This document shows positions 36,086 to 48,369 of a stretch of 64,000 bases of DNA, in pieces. Each line of letters starts with the position of its first letter. Within the stretch, counting starts at the first letter, position 1. The stretch covers positions 84,072,001 through 84,136,000 of the forward strand of contig JBITNC010000001.1 of NCBI GenBank assembly GCA_050084985.1, in the 5' to 3' direction. The translations under genes were made by a program, and so were the position numbers. Below the pieces are notes generated by a model. That model made no database searches, was not told the DNA's origin, and worked only from the letters and a program-made list of their open reading frames with translations. The DNA is from Nageia nagi. Taxonomy: Eukaryota > Pinophyta.

Positions 36086-37560
36086 ATGGCTAAAAAATCA
36101 TGGTTACTTGATGAAGTGTGAGCCATGGATTCCAACTATGGGTATTACTGATGGAATTTTTTTCATGGCTGAGGAGAGGGAGCACCTAGAGGCTTCAAGA
36201 TTGATTCATATGAAATACACTATTTATTTCCCATGCAACATATATTTGATGAATATACTTATGGAGCATTAGTATGATGATACCAACATGTTTCACCTAC
36301 ACATAGGTGAGATCACCATCACCCTCACTAACATGTATTGCATACTTCATGTACCCATGAATGGTACCCTAATCTAGATTACCATCCCTTCCATGAAAGA
36401 GAACTATTATTGGCTCAAAGGTGTATGGGATTACCAGTAGTAGAAGAAGGGTACAACCCCTTCATGATACATTATACATGTTGCCAAAGAATATTGATAG
36501 CACATGATGGTTCATACTATTTATTATGGTACTTATTGATACTATCCTATATAACAATAATAAGCATGAGTTCTTCCATACATGCTTCATTCTTATGGTT
36601 TGTGGAGTAGTATCATTGTCTCATTGATCACTTGTATGAGAAGGAAATTACTTAGGATCCACATTTTTAGTTGCCCATATGGGAGGATTTTGATAAGGAG
36701 CTATCATGGAGCATGACTCCATATCACATATAAGGTCATAATAAGTTTACAAATTTTTACCATCTAGATCAGGTACTATAGTAGTTTCGAATCACATAAG
36801 ATATTTTAGTTCCATAGGTATAACCCACTATCATCAAGTAATATCTCTATCATCACATGATCTTAGGGAACCTCATTATACCTAATTGGTACCAACTAGG
36901 AAGAGTTAGAAGATCATGGACCTATTGTATCAACTCCTAATCATCAACACACCCTATGTATTAAATTTGGTGGTGGAGTGTTAGACCCATCCTGCTAGGT
37001 CTAGATGATATGGAGGAAGAGGCATATGATGAGGATGAGGTTGAGGAGGAGGAGGATAATGACATGCTAGGCATGGAGACTCCATAATCACCCATTAAAG
37101 ATGTTGATCCTACATGAGCATACTTATCACATGTCATACCTATACCACCTGCATCCATCATAGGTATACCCTTCTTATCATCTTTTTCATTTCATAAATA
37201 TATATCATAAATAAAGAATAAAAATCAATACTAACAAAAAATTAATAATGTAAATAATTATGCAAACACATATGAAGGCCATCCAGATCTAGGTATCCAC
37301 CTATAGGAGTATATGACTACTTCATATTAGTAGAAAGAGCTCCTATAAGCCCATATAACAACACATGATGAACATTTTGAGGCATTACAAGAATTATCAC
37401 ATGTATCACATCACCTGGAAGTCAAGAAACTCTAGTATTTGATAGTGATGAAGGTAACGCAAATTGTTTTGTTATAAAAACCTCTAGCAACATTTATCAA
37501 GAGGTATAGGAGTAAATCCCATGGGATATTAGTAGACTGACATTCCCAGCATGGAGGTCA
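36086..37560 (+). pseudogene. PMD coding remnant inside element C, copy 2
   Basis: An ATG at 36086 begins a stretch that can be followed with frame changes. At 36283-36345 it encodes TNMFHLHIGEITITLTNMYC, then ILHVPMNGTLI, a clear match to the PMD core TFHLP-x-GE-x-T-x-TLEDV...LGLPVDG. The region near 36770-36920 corresponds to the distal PMD part, and 37000-37070 encodes an acidic tail (LDDMEEEAYDEDEVEEEEDN). Stops and shifts show that it is dead. PMD proteins are thought to act in silencing or genome maintenance as host genes and also travel in plant transposons (established knowledge). Here the strand is opposite to that of the LTR element, and the region lies between the gag-like part and the 3' LTR. 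Confidence 0.7.
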
Positions 37561-38580
37561 TTGAGTGTATTTTCTGCCACACTTTTCTAGATATATATAC
37601 AATATTTTTCATAGTTTTGCCTTTATAGTTTAGTTTTTTTAGATGTATGCATGTGTTTATTGCAAATATAAATAACATTAAACAAATTATATTTGTTAAA
37701 TTACTTGTAATATGCATATATTATAACTAACAAGGATAAATAATTTTAACAAAAAATCATCCATAATCATATTACTTATAAAACATTCATACCACATGAT
37801 GAACATGATAAAAAATAAATATAAAAAATATAAAAAACTAAAATTATGAAGTCACAAAAATGCCCCCAATGAAGTGATTATTATTTAAATAATTAAATCT
37901 AGAGGAAACAAAAAGAAACTAATTGAATGACATCATTTAATTTGGTATGGTGTTGCCTCATTACAATAAATGTAAATTCCCTAAAAAATATTCCATAGTA
38001 CATAAAAATATATATAAAATACAAAATATGCCTATGATGAAATAATCAACCAAAATTCCTTAAAATTGAAATATTACAAATCGATAAAAATAATAAGAAG
38101 TAGCATCAAAATAAATTTCCAAAATAAGCCATTAATAATGTAAAATAAAAATAACATACACATTGATCCTCAAATGAAAATAGGAAAACAAAAAAGAGCA
38201 CAAATGGAGTGGTGTCGCTAGGGTAGATTCATGTAGCTCAAAGAAGAATATATAATGAAAAACATTTTGATAATTAATAACTTATATGGTACACAATATT
38301 AAAACAAACCATTGTAAAATATATAGGTAATAATAAATTTAAATAAAATTCCAAGGGATAGCACAAGTACCAAGAACCATACTTGGCATTGGTGGTCATT
38401 GTATATATGGTGCTTGTTGATGTGAATGTAGTTGAGGAAAATTCATATTATTGGTATGAAAATCATTCCAATAATCATCAAGGCTATCATTTTTAAATTG
38501 TAAAAATGGGTTATTAAATATCTTCAATATCTAGTTTTGTAGATGCATTGGACCATCTTGAATAGCTTTTCCTTTACCTG
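37561..38580. other. Element C spacer, no gene seen
   Basis: A- and T-rich sequence with simple AAATAT stretches and no supported frame. No pol motif is visible on either strand. Confidence 0.55.
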
Positions 38581-38589
38581 AGTTTGAGA

Positions 38590-39990
38590 CTAAACTAGGT
38601 ACTTCATGATCAAACTTAAATTTACCTTCATAATGTAAACATAAATTAATTTGTTTAAATTTATACACACTTTTATTTCATGTACAACTCTTCTATGAAA
38701 GTTACAAAAGAGATGAGCTTCATATAAAGGGAATTTCATTTTTAGGAACTCTTTATATGGATGATAATGGATCAAGTTTTTATCAATAAAAGCATAAAGG
38801 ACATCATAAATATCTTCATAAAACCATTTTTATTCCCTTGGGATTCTCCTAGTATCAACTAATTCAATATGGTCATCAAGAACCCTTGTTATCATTTTAA
38901 CTTCTAATTATTTAGACCCATGGATTTCTTTAGATTTTCTAAGAAAAATAAGTTTCAAGATCATTTTATATTTCATATTATATATAGGTTCATTAAAATA
39001 TAGATGAATGGATTTTTTTTCAAGTATTTATTCTATCATATTATCATAATGTAAGTATTAGAAATATGAAAAATCATTTCTACATAACAGACACAAGATA
39101 TTGGGAAGTTGAACTAAATTTGTAACTTTTTTCCACTCTCTTATACAATTGCAAACAATATAACCATGTTTTTATTTTAAGCTATACATGTCCAAAGGGG
39201 ATGTTTCTTATTTTGTATACAAGTTATATATTTAAATAAATATTTTGGTTTTATCATCAAAACATTGAATGATTTAATTAGGCAAATTTAAAAACCATAA
39301 AAAGAAATCAAAGTGTAAACTAAATGGAAACAATTTAACCAATAAATCAATATCATTTTCAATTGCAAAGCTTTGAAATTAAATTTTTTCATGTGTTTAT
39401 TAGGATTATAATGAACATTAAACATTGTAAAATGCACTTATTTTTCATACCTCTTCTGATGAGTCTAGTAGTAAAAGGGGTTGTTACTTGCCTCTAGCCC
39501 TCTTGAAATTATAGGTGAAAATTTGTTGATATAATTAATCATGGAATACTTTTACTTCTTTAACTAAGTGATATTTTCAACTTAATTATCTAGCCTTGCT
39601 TCAATTTTCAAATGTTTATCCATTTTGACATTTTTATCCATAGGAAATCCTTGAAACAAACTAAATCTCTATTTTTTTTTGTTATAAACTTTGAATCAAA
39701 TCATTTACTATTTTAATTTTATCCATAACTAAAGATGTAGTATGCAAATCAATGTTATGTCAAAGGTAATTCAATTATAGTTTTAAATTTTCATATTCTT
39801 TATCAAACCATCTAGGTCTCCATCTCAAACCAAATTAAATTTCTTGATCAACCTCTCCTTTCCATCTATCATGTAAATGTGTAGGTCTAATTACCTTGGT
39901 ATCCATGATATCAACTAGCTCTTCTTCATCAATGTTATCTTCCATGCCTTTGTCCCACTATGGAAATATTTTTCAACAAGCAATTTTTTC
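38590..39990 (-). pseudogene. Element C gag-like remnant with zinc knuckle
   Basis: On the - strand, MEDNIDEEELVDIMDTKVIR begins near 39947 and continues PTHLHDRWKGEVDQEI, stop, FGLRWRPRWFDKEYENLKLQ. Towards the left end an open stretch 38775-38590 reads HYHPYKEFLKMKFPLYEAHL, then FCNFHRRVVHEIKVC, which fits the CxFHx4Hx4C zinc knuckle of plant gypsy gag. I do not recognise the N-terminal part as a named domain. The knuckle, the orientation and the position after the leader make gag the best reading; the intervening sequence is broken. Confidence 0.5.
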
Positions 39991-40462
39991 TTCTTCTCCA
40001 TTAACCCCTAATGTATATGGATTTTTACTCACAATAGGCTTCCATAATAGATTGGCATTGGTTTTGGTAGAGTGATATCCCTAAGATTTGATTCTTTTGG
40101 AATAGGTTACTTAGGATTTGTTAAATAAGGTTCTTCATTTGGTAGAGGAATTTAAAAATTTATGGATAAATGTTTAGGTGATTTAAAGTATTTATATGTT
40201 TGGTAACATTGATTTATGTTCATATCATTTTTAGTTTGTTTCATTATTTATTTTTGCCTAACATATTGAAGATCATACTCTAAAGTGGATTTGAAAAAAT
40301 ATTTTATTTAAATATATGCCTCATGAAAGGTTTGGAGAAGAAAAGGAAAGCATTTATTTTTGAGTAGGTTTTTACTATTCAATTATGACAAATATTTAGT
40401 TGATATTTGAAAATATGCTATATAATTGATCTTATCTTCATTGGTTTGGGATCTTATATCAA

Positions 40463-41435
40463 GGTAAGTGCAAGAAGATGAGTCCCACTTTGGAGGAATT
40501 CTTATGAACTGCTAGGTTTTTGTATTTGTTTAATAACTTCTTTTTTGTAATTATAAAAAAATAAATGTGCTTAATTTGTATACAATTTTTCATAAGATAA
40601 ATAGAAAAATAATTAAAAATGATAAGTTTTATTAAAATTATGCTTACTAAACATGAGCATTTTTTGAAACGATAATCATGGCCAAAAAAAATTAAAAACA
40701 TTCATGAAACAAATACAAAACAATATCCTCCATACTATGTTTTTTTACATATCTTTAACAAAAATTATTTTAAAAAATATTTTAATTTAGGTCCAATTAT
40801 GCTCGATGGACATGATGGGGGTATGGTCCTAAAATTGTATTTTTTAAATAGTGGGTTTTGCATTTGTTTAATAACTTTTTTTTTTTTGAATTGTAAAAAA
40901 ATAATATATGTGCACAATTTTCATATAATTATTCATAATATAGAAAAAAAAATAAATTAAAAATGGTAATTTTAGGTCAAATTATGCTTATCGAACATGA
41001 GCAATTTTCAAAATAGTAATCATGATCAATAAAAAATTAATAAAAAATAAAATATTGATGAAAAAATTACAAAAAAAATCCTCTACAATATTTAGTATAT
41101 TAAGTACCTTTTACTAAAATTATTTTAAAATATATTTTAATTTAGGTCCAATTATACTTGCTGAACACAATGGGGGTATGGTTCTAAAATTGTATATTTT
41201 AAATAGTTACTTTTAAACATGTTTACAAAATACTAATTTCTATCATTTGGGTATTAGAATAAATTATATATTTGAAACTAGACTTTGAGAACTACATTTT
41301 TTTCTAACTAACCTTTTTCAATAATCGAACTCTAAGTGCTTCAAATTTTGAGATCAAGTATGAGAAAACCTAAAAATTAGGGGAAACACTTCCACTTTTT
41401 TGGCCAAAAGTGGGAGTCATCTTCTTGCACTTACC
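40463..41435. mobile_element. ~970-bp terminal-inverted-repeat element (MITE-like)
   Basis: The left end GGTAAGTGCAAGAAGATGA, continuing (G)TCCCACTTT, is matched in reverse complement by the right end ending at 41435 (AAAGTGGGA(G)TCATCTTC and CTTGCACTTACC). The inverted repeat is about 30 bp with one or two mismatches. The interior consists mostly of a tandem duplication and codes for nothing. No convincing target duplication was found, so the superfamily is unresolved. It lies inside the leader of element C. Confidence 0.75.
40505..41215. repeat. ~340-355-bp tandem duplication
   Basis: T(A/G)(T/C)ATTTGTTTAATAACTT occurs at about 40520 and 40858, and GGTCCAATTAT(G/A)CT(C/T)G...ATGGGGGTATGGT occurs at 40790 and 41145. 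The two copies fill the inside of the TIR element. Confidence 0.8.
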
Positions 41436-41750
41436 CATAAACTATTTTCAAGGTGTATTCATTCCTCATTTACTTCTATTTTCCAAATTACAATAATTTG
41501 ATAGAGCACTATCATATTTCTCATGATGATATAGTTTTCTTACCCATTTACTTTTTATTCTAGGTGTTTTGCAAGCATAGTCCTTTATTGCTCTTATTTT
41601 ATTTGATTTAATAGTAATATATTTAGGAGGAACTTTTTAAAAGTACATGTATCCATATATGTAACACTTAAAATTCAATATTAGTAATATCTTAAAACCC
41701 TAGGGTTTTTGTAACAACTAGTGAAGGAAAACAAAATGTATCAAAAGAAA

Positions 41751-41763
41751 GTTGGGTTCACCA
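41751..41763 (-). other. Element C primer-binding site
   Basis: On the - strand TGGTGAACCCAAC lies two bases after the LTR end, the position of a tRNA primer site. The same 13 bases occupy the same place in element D. Confidence 0.7.
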
Positions 41764-41765
41764 AT

Positions 41766-42526
41766 TGTTATAACCAAAGTAATAATTTATTAAGGTTATT
41801 CAATGTATTCACTTATAAGAAAATAATAATAAAATTTAATAATATTATAATAATTCAACATGAAAGATGAAAATGATTAATATGCTCAATTAACCTCAAC
41901 CTATCAAACCTAGATTAAATAAACATACACACTTGTTACTTTACATATGACAATGATTGCAAGCAATAATCAATATGAAGTATCTAATGACTAACCCTTC
42001 CTATAAAATACGACCACCAAACTGGCCTCTATGGAGTGCCACCTCTCATTATGGAGCATCTTCATTTGATGTCCTTTATAGATAACCTTAAAGCCTTGGT
42101 CATCACTGAGTACTCCTTCTAGAACCTAAGATTATTATGCATGATTGAATGAAAGATCACAAGAATCCAATATTCAGAGTATAAAAAAATCTAGGTATGA
42201 TAAGTGATGTTAACAAATATCTGATCAATGGGATCAAGTATATTACTACCTATCAAGGATTTCATATCATGTTATTATTTTTCATGGAAAACCCTTCCAT
42301 ATTTATAGATAGAAGGTCTAGTGTAAATGATCCTCCTTGGGTTTATAATGTACATATACCAAGACTCCTTCTTAGTCTTACCTTTGGGCTAATCTATTAT
42401 AATAAAACATAAAGGTATAGAGTATGCATAATAAAAAGAGTATTAAATCACTTAATTAAATAAATCATTAAAAATGCATAAAAAGAGTATTTTAATTAAA
42501 TTAATGTTCTCTTTTAGGTGTTAACA
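41766..42526 (-). repeat. Element C 5' LTR (right)
   Basis: Begins TGTTATAACC and ends GGTGTTAACA as read on the + strand; matches 33312-34060. Confidence 0.88.
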
Positions 42527-42531
42527 ATCAT

Positions 42532-42797
42532 ACCCACAAGTATCACTCTCTTCCCAATGATTCCATATAGCACACTCTAGAGTCTCCCAAATTCCCTTGG
42601 AAAAGTGTTATCAAATAATATTATAAAAGAAATATGAAAACATTGAAAATAATATTTTTTAATATTTTTAAGACCTTAAGAGTTTGAAACTTTGGTTCAC
42701 CAAAGATCAAAATCTGACTTCAATAATAATTTTTCTTTCTTGCTTCCTAGAAAAAAATCCTAAATATGTTTCATCAAGCCTAAATATAGCTTTCACC
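42532..42797. other. Short unassigned stretch between C and D
   Basis: About 266 bp of AT-rich DNA; no frame or repeat recognised. Confidence 0.6.
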
Positions 42798-42802
42798 ATA
42801 TT

Positions 42803-43582
42803 TGTTTACAAATAAAATGTATTCAAGAATGCAAATAAATGAATACCTATAGTATTGAAGTAATATTTATAAATTCTAAGCTAACAAATAGCAATTTATA
42901 ATAAGAAAAGTTGATATAGGAGATAATGAATAACTGAAATTGAAATGACATCACCAAGCAAGATTAAGTTTGTATACTTACCTCATGGAATGTACTTGAT
43001 ATCAATGAATGAAATATAGTGATGAAGCCTCAATAATCAATTGATTTTGCACCATAAGTCATGGAGAAAGATGATACTAAGAGAGGACCATGAGCAGTCT
43101 ATTGCATGCTTGAAAGGAGCATCGATGATTTGTTTCATCTACAAAGGAGAACCAATGGTCTTTGTTAGATTGTATTCCATTCCAAACCAACCCTGTACCT
43201 CCACATGGACTCTCAATGATATCAATTTGATACTTAGGTAAGCTAACAATTGTTAGGATGCTTGCATAAGGAAGTACACAAACCCAACCTTGAATGGCAA
43301 TGTAAAGAGACACCTAAAAGACTACCATCATCAAGACCAGATATGGGATCATGTATCTTGTTGATGTGGACTTACTATTAGATCCATATTTATATAGATA
43401 ATAATATGACTTACTCCTTAGGTCAATGTGTACCTACATAAACAAGAATATAGTAAGTCAATGATATATATTAACCATATCTAGGATAACATTAATATTC
43501 TTGAACTAAGTGTGTATAAGTGCATGCACATATTTTATAATATATTAAATTAAATAAATAAATTAATTTTAGGAGATATATA
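42803..43582 (-). repeat. Element D 3' LTR (left)
   Basis: Starts TGTTTACAAATAAAATG and matches 50339-51011, e.g. CTTACCTCATGGAATGTAC and CCTACATAAACAAGAATATA. It contains about 100 bp around 43240-43330 that is absent from the other copy. Confidence 0.9.
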
Positions 43583-43595
43583 TTCCCCACTTTGG
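43583..43595 (-). other. Element D polypurine tract
   Basis: CCAAAGTGGGGAA on the - strand immediately precedes the 3' LTR. Confidence 0.65.
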
Positions 43596-43599
43596 ATGA

Positions 43600-44460
43600 G
43601 AAATTTAAAATCACTATGTGCATTGAGATTTTTCATTCAAAATACAACCAAGATGTCATAGCAATCAAATATTAATAAGTATTGACAAGCATAATACCAA
43701 CACTATCAATCTATTTTGATAATAAACAATGATAAAGATATAATAAAGATGAAAAATATATTGATAAAATGTATGAGTTTAAGAAAACCCCCTCATATGA
43801 CATCCACCATGTTGCCCTAGTTGATGTTGATGTGCTCCATGAGCTCTAATGATGACCTACAAAAGAAAGAGTTCTACGGTCCATAGCCATCTACCAAGAG
43901 GTCATCGATGAAAATTACCCATATTTTTTATTTATTTTGATATGTGGAGTACAAAAATCTTATTTTAATGATGTTTCTATCCATTAATCTTATGAAAGCT
44001 ATACTTCTTGCCGAGAGGCATAATGATAAAACTAGGAGATGAGACCTTGCCAAGAGGTGTATTGCAATGAGTATGAGAGCTAAAACTCTACACCAAGAGG
44101 TGTGCAACTAGAATGATGATATGGGAGTTGAGACTCTACCAAGAGGCATGTAAATATTATGATCTAGGAGCTAAAACTACACACCAAGGGGTATTTGATG
44201 ATTTTTATTTTTGCTATTTCTAACTATGAAATAGGACTATAGATGGTGTTTTCTTGCTAAAATGGAGCATTGGCACTCCTCTTTTGACATTGAGATGACC
44301 TTCTATTTTATATTAATGCTATTTTTTCACATGCTTATTCTTGTAGTGACTTTTTTACATAAACAAATGCATGAGGCAACTCATAGGTTGCCTATATGTG
44401 ATACTTCTTTAGGTGCCTAGCATTAATGGGATTTTTAAGAACCTCCCCATCCAATGTAAA
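43600..44460 (-). other. Element D pol-to-LTR spacer
   Basis: No domain recognised. A short phrase CTA(C/A)ACCAAGAGG-like recurs near 43900, 44010, 44050, 44090, 44130 and 44180 (GCCGAGAGGC, GCCAAGAGGT, ACCAAGAGGT, ACCAAGAGGC), an irregular minisatellite-like run. Confidence 0.55.
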
Positions 44461-44469
44461 TAATCTATG

Positions 44470-45440
44470 TGCACCTTTACTGAATACTTTTATAATGATG
44501 TATGGACCAACCTAATTTAGCTCAAACTTTCCTTTAAATTTATCTTTTGCTATAGTCTCTTGGAGAATAATATTCCCAACCTCAAATGCTTTGGGCACCA
44601 TTTTCTTTCCATAGGCCCTCTTTATTCTTTGCTAATATGTTTTGAGATGCTTTAGTGCATTAATTCTTTTATCATCTAATGTCTCTAGCTGATTTAACCT
44701 TACTTTCCATTGTTATGGTTCCTTCATGATATCTTTGAGTGCAATTGTCAAATACAGGATCTCAATTTCAAGAGGAATAATTGCTTTGTCACCATACATA
44801 AGAGAGTATGGAGTAGCACCTATTGTTATTCTTTCACTTGCCCTATATGCCCATAGAGCATATGGTAATTTATCATGCCAATCCCTACCATTCTTTTTGA
44901 TAGTTTTTGCCAATATTTTTTTGATTATTTTGTTTGTTGCTTCAGCTTGTCTATTTTCTTGGGGATAGTAAATTTAAGAGAATCTCTATTCAACCTTCAT
45001 CTTTTTACAAAATTATTTGATATCTTTTCCTATAAAATTTGCACCATTGTCCATTATTAACCTTTGAGGTATGCCAAATCTACAAATAATATATTCCTTG
45101 ATAAATTGATAATATGTTTCTATATAGCTATTTTCAAAGGAATTACCTCATCCCATTTAGTGTAGTATTTGGTGGCAACCAAGATAAACTTGTGCCCCTC
45201 ACTAGATGGAGGTTTAATAACACAATTAAAATCCAAAGCCCACATTGATAAAGGCCATAGTGATGTAACATATTTCAACTCTTGAGTAGGTTTTAATTCT
45301 AAGTGCACATGCTTTTGATATTGCTCACACTTCTTGACATGTTCACAACAATCATGCTCCATGGTGGGCCACTAGTAACCCATCCTAATAAACTTGCCAT
45401 AGACTAATCTTCCATTTAAATGACCTCCTCATGCCCCTAT
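44470..45440 (-). pseudogene. Element D integrase
   Basis: The - strand gives CCEHVKKCEQYQKHVH (zinc-binding CC, 45350), WALDFNCVIKPPSSEGHKFI with the first catalytic Asp, and VATKYYTKW. It continues as RFGIPQRLIMDNGANFIGKD with the second Asp near 45030 and NRQAEATNKIIKKIL with the Glu near 44950. The open stretch 44913-44713 then reads WHDKLPYALWAYR and ATPYSLMYGDKAIIPLEIEI, the C-terminal core. The catalytic D, D and E are all readable, unlike in element G. A stop or frame change is needed between the first two pieces. + strand frames over 44726-45060 are antisense. Confidence 0.85.
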
Positions 45441-45759
45441 ATGAGCATGCTCTAATGCTATTCCAATCTCTTCATCATGAAGACATCTCAAAAGAATACC
45501 ATTAAATGATCTTTTATAAAGTATATCACCAATAATGACATATTTCGTAGCAATCTTTTTCATTCTAATCTATTCTTTCTTATCTAGTGTAGCATCAATA
45601 AATTTATTCCTCAAATATTTGAATATGTGTTGGTACTAATGTCTTACCTCATAACCAACCTTTTGAGCAACACAAACCATTTTTAGGTCCTCCTGAGTAA
45701 TTGATGGAGTTCCTAAGTTGTTGATAGTGAAATTAGTCTCCCTACCTTCTATCTCAATT

Positions 45760-46150
45760 GGTATAAGTCAAGTTGCACTTGCCATTGCATCTACCAATAT
45801 ATTATTGTTCCATGGAGTGTTTTCTAATTGATATTATTCAAAGCAAGCAAGGAATTTTGCAAGAAGGATTTTATATGGAATAAGTTTCTCATCCTTGGTG
45901 TTGTAGATCTCATTGACTTGATTCACTAGTAGCTATGAATCCCCATAAATATGTAAATGCGTAACAGCAATCTTTATAGCTACTTTTAATCCTAATATAA
46001 GAGCCTCATTTTTGCCATATTGTTAGTACATTTAAATGATAGTTTATAAAACATAGGAATAACTTCATTTTGAGGTGATATCAATGCTTTTCCTACTCAT
46101 GACCCTTGCATACATCATGATCCATCAAAATACATTTTCTAGAGTTTTGA
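45760..46150 (-). pseudogene. Element D second RNase H (aRNH-type)
   Basis: MYFDGS, a stop, then CMQGS near 46130, ISPQNEVIPMFYKLSFKCTN and NMA near 46030 match the FDGS...TNN-x-AEYEAL signature; the AEY segment itself is disrupted by a frameshift. The region continues with IYIFMGIHSY-like and AMASAT-like residues to 45780. Confidence 0.75.
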
Positions 46151-46379
46151 AACCTCTAAAAAAGGAATGTTGGAAATCTTGTTGTCTTGAATAGAAGGTC
46201 ATGGGTGATCCTCTTCTATACATTCTATAGTTTCTACCAAAGCATATTCATCCTCAAATTCTTCTCTAAGTTCTGTACTATCTTCTATGGGAAACTCTAC
46301 AACAAAATCTACAACTACTTACCCTTTAACTAATTTTTGTTTCATAAACTTGAGATCAAACTCCTGAAGTAGCATTATC

Positions 46380-47700
46380 CATTTAGTTGACCTTACATTG
46401 AGGCATGGTTTTGACATTATATATCTTAATGGGTCTACCTAAGTAAGTACATGTGTTGTTCTATTGATCATATAATGCCTCAACCTCTTAGTAGTAAACA
46501 CTAAACATTGACATAATTTCTCAATGGGTGTGTACCTAGTTTCATAGTCTTTCAATGTTATGCTAATAAAGTAGACTACAATTTCTTTACTATCTTCTTT
46601 CTTATCTACCAACATTACTCCGAATGCATGTTCTATAGCTAAGACATACAACCAAAGAGGTTTTCCATGCCTATATGGAGATAAAAGCAATGGATATAGT
46701 AAATACAGTTTTATTTTATCAAATGCTTCTTAACACTAAACATCCCATTTAAACTCAACTTCTTTCTTAAGTAAATGAGACATATGAGCTATCTCATCTA
46801 TTAATTGACAAAATAATCTTCTAATAGCTTGAATCTTACCATAGAGGCTTCTCAATTGCTTGATATTTGTAGGAGGAGACATTTCTATGATAGCCTTAAA
46901 CTTCTTTGGATCCACTTCAACCCCTCTCCTAGAGACAATGTGCCCTAAGAGTTTTCTTGATGATAGCCCAAATACACATTTTGAGGCTTGATTCTTAACT
47001 TGTATTGCTTCATCTATTCAAATGTTATTTTTGCATCCTTGACATGGTATTCTTTATTCCTTGATTTTAGCAAAATATTATCTACATAGAACTCTACTAT
47101 TTTATGAATAAATTCATGGAACATGGTTATCATTGCTCTTTGATATGTGGCCCCTACAATATTAATACTAAATGGCATTACCTTGTACCAAAAGTTGCCC
47201 TAAGGAGTTCTAAAGGTTGTTTTATGCTGATCACTTTCTTTGATTTTAATTTTATTATATCCTAAAAATCCATCTATAAATGATAACATCTCATAACCTA
47301 CTAAATTGTTAATGATCATATCTATGTTGGGTAGTGGGAAGTCATCTTTTGGACATGATTTGTTGAGATATTTGAAATTATTATATACTCTAATTTCACC
47401 TATAGTATTTTTCATTGTAATTACATTGCCCATCCATTATAAATAATCAATGGGCCTAATGAAGCCAACTTCCAATAGTTTCTCAATTTCCTTCTTAACT
47501 AGTAAAGAAATCTGAAAAGGTATCTTTCTCAATTTTTGCTTTACAAGAGCTAATCCTTTCTCAACAACCAAGTTATGTACCACAAAATTTTCATCTAATC
47601 CAATCATATCTTTATATGACCATGCAAATAATTCAGAATAATAATGAAAGGATTGAATCAACTCATTTTGTAAAGATTCCTCAAGGAGCATACCTATTTT
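46380..47700 (-). pseudogene. Element D reverse transcriptase and first RNase H
   Basis: From the right, 47691-47437 contains NFVVHNLVVEKGLALVKQKL and KKEIEKLLEVGFIRPIDY; 47433-47200 contains VYNNFKYLNKSCPKDDFPLP and SFIDGFLGYNKIKIKESDQH. The catalytic motif is encoded at 47088-47077 as YVDN: the last Asp codon GAT reads AAT, a G-to-A change on the coding strand. RNase H follows at 46690-46439 with YETRYTPIEKLCQCLVFTTK and RLRHYM. Three frames are involved. The YVDN change alone would be expected to abolish polymerase activity (established role of this Asp pair). Confidence 0.88.
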
Positions 47701-47944
47701 TAAGAATCATGGTCTCCTGAGAACCAATGTCAACCTCCTCTATCTCTTCATTCAACCAATTCATCTTTGGTTCTAATGGTGTGGTAAATGTAAACTCTTC
47801 CAACCCTTCAATTTTATCTTCCATAGATTTAGCAAAGCAAGCATGTACATCTAGATAATATTTATGAATCCTCTTTTCATGCCTAGCTAGATATTCAATT
47901 CTAGTACCCATAGACTCTAAGAAAGCATCATCATTCTCAAACAA
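47681..47944 (-). pseudogene. Element D pre-RT linker
   Basis: Open 87-residue stretch rich in Glu and Asp, partly overlapping the RT frame start. It lies between protease and RT, as in other Tat pol proteins. No domain recognised. Confidence 0.5.
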
Positions 47945-48369
47945 TTCTATATCATGTATTACATCTTCATTATATATTTAAAATTAAATAATAAAGCAAT
48001 TTTTAGCATCTCTTACCCATTTGTCTTCTTGCATTAATAATTGACAACTAACCTACCCATTGTGACCATATCCATGATACTGAATAATGCAATAGTTGTT
48101 TTCCTCTGTGATTTCCTCTAAATATAACCATTGATGGTCCTTATGGAGCCCAAAGGAGCATATTTTTTCCTTTTATTGAGCTTCCTACCATCCATACAAG
48201 TCTCTCTCTATACTAATGTTATTAACATCCATGATGGTGTATGAACCAAACTTGATATCCCTAATGTAAATTCTCTGTAATGCTTTTCTATAGATTTGAT
48301 CATTCTTAGCTAAGATAGCCTCATATTTTGCATCATATGGAATAAATCTCTCAAAGAGAACATAATTAC

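Larger units (their letters stand above)
33312..42526 (-). mobile_element. Element C: LTR element without pol, antisense PMD
   Basis: Two LTRs of about 750 bp (33312-34060 and 41766-42526) are flanked by ATCAC (33307-33311) and ATCAT (42527-42531), a 5-bp target duplication with one transition. On the - strand the right LTR is followed by a primer-binding site, a leader, gag-like remnants with a zinc knuckle (about 39990-38590) and a polypurine tract at the left LTR. No protease, RT, RNase H or integrase motif is visible anywhere inside, so this is a non-autonomous element. A PMD coding remnant lies in it on the + strand, antisense to the element. Confidence 0.82.

Noticed and set aside
36961-37161. 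Serine-rich - strand open frame
   Set aside because: Reverse reading of the acidic PMD tail (GAG/GAT codons read as serine codons).
44726-45060. Two + strand open frames with hydrophobic stretches
   Set aside because: Antisense to the integrase of element D.
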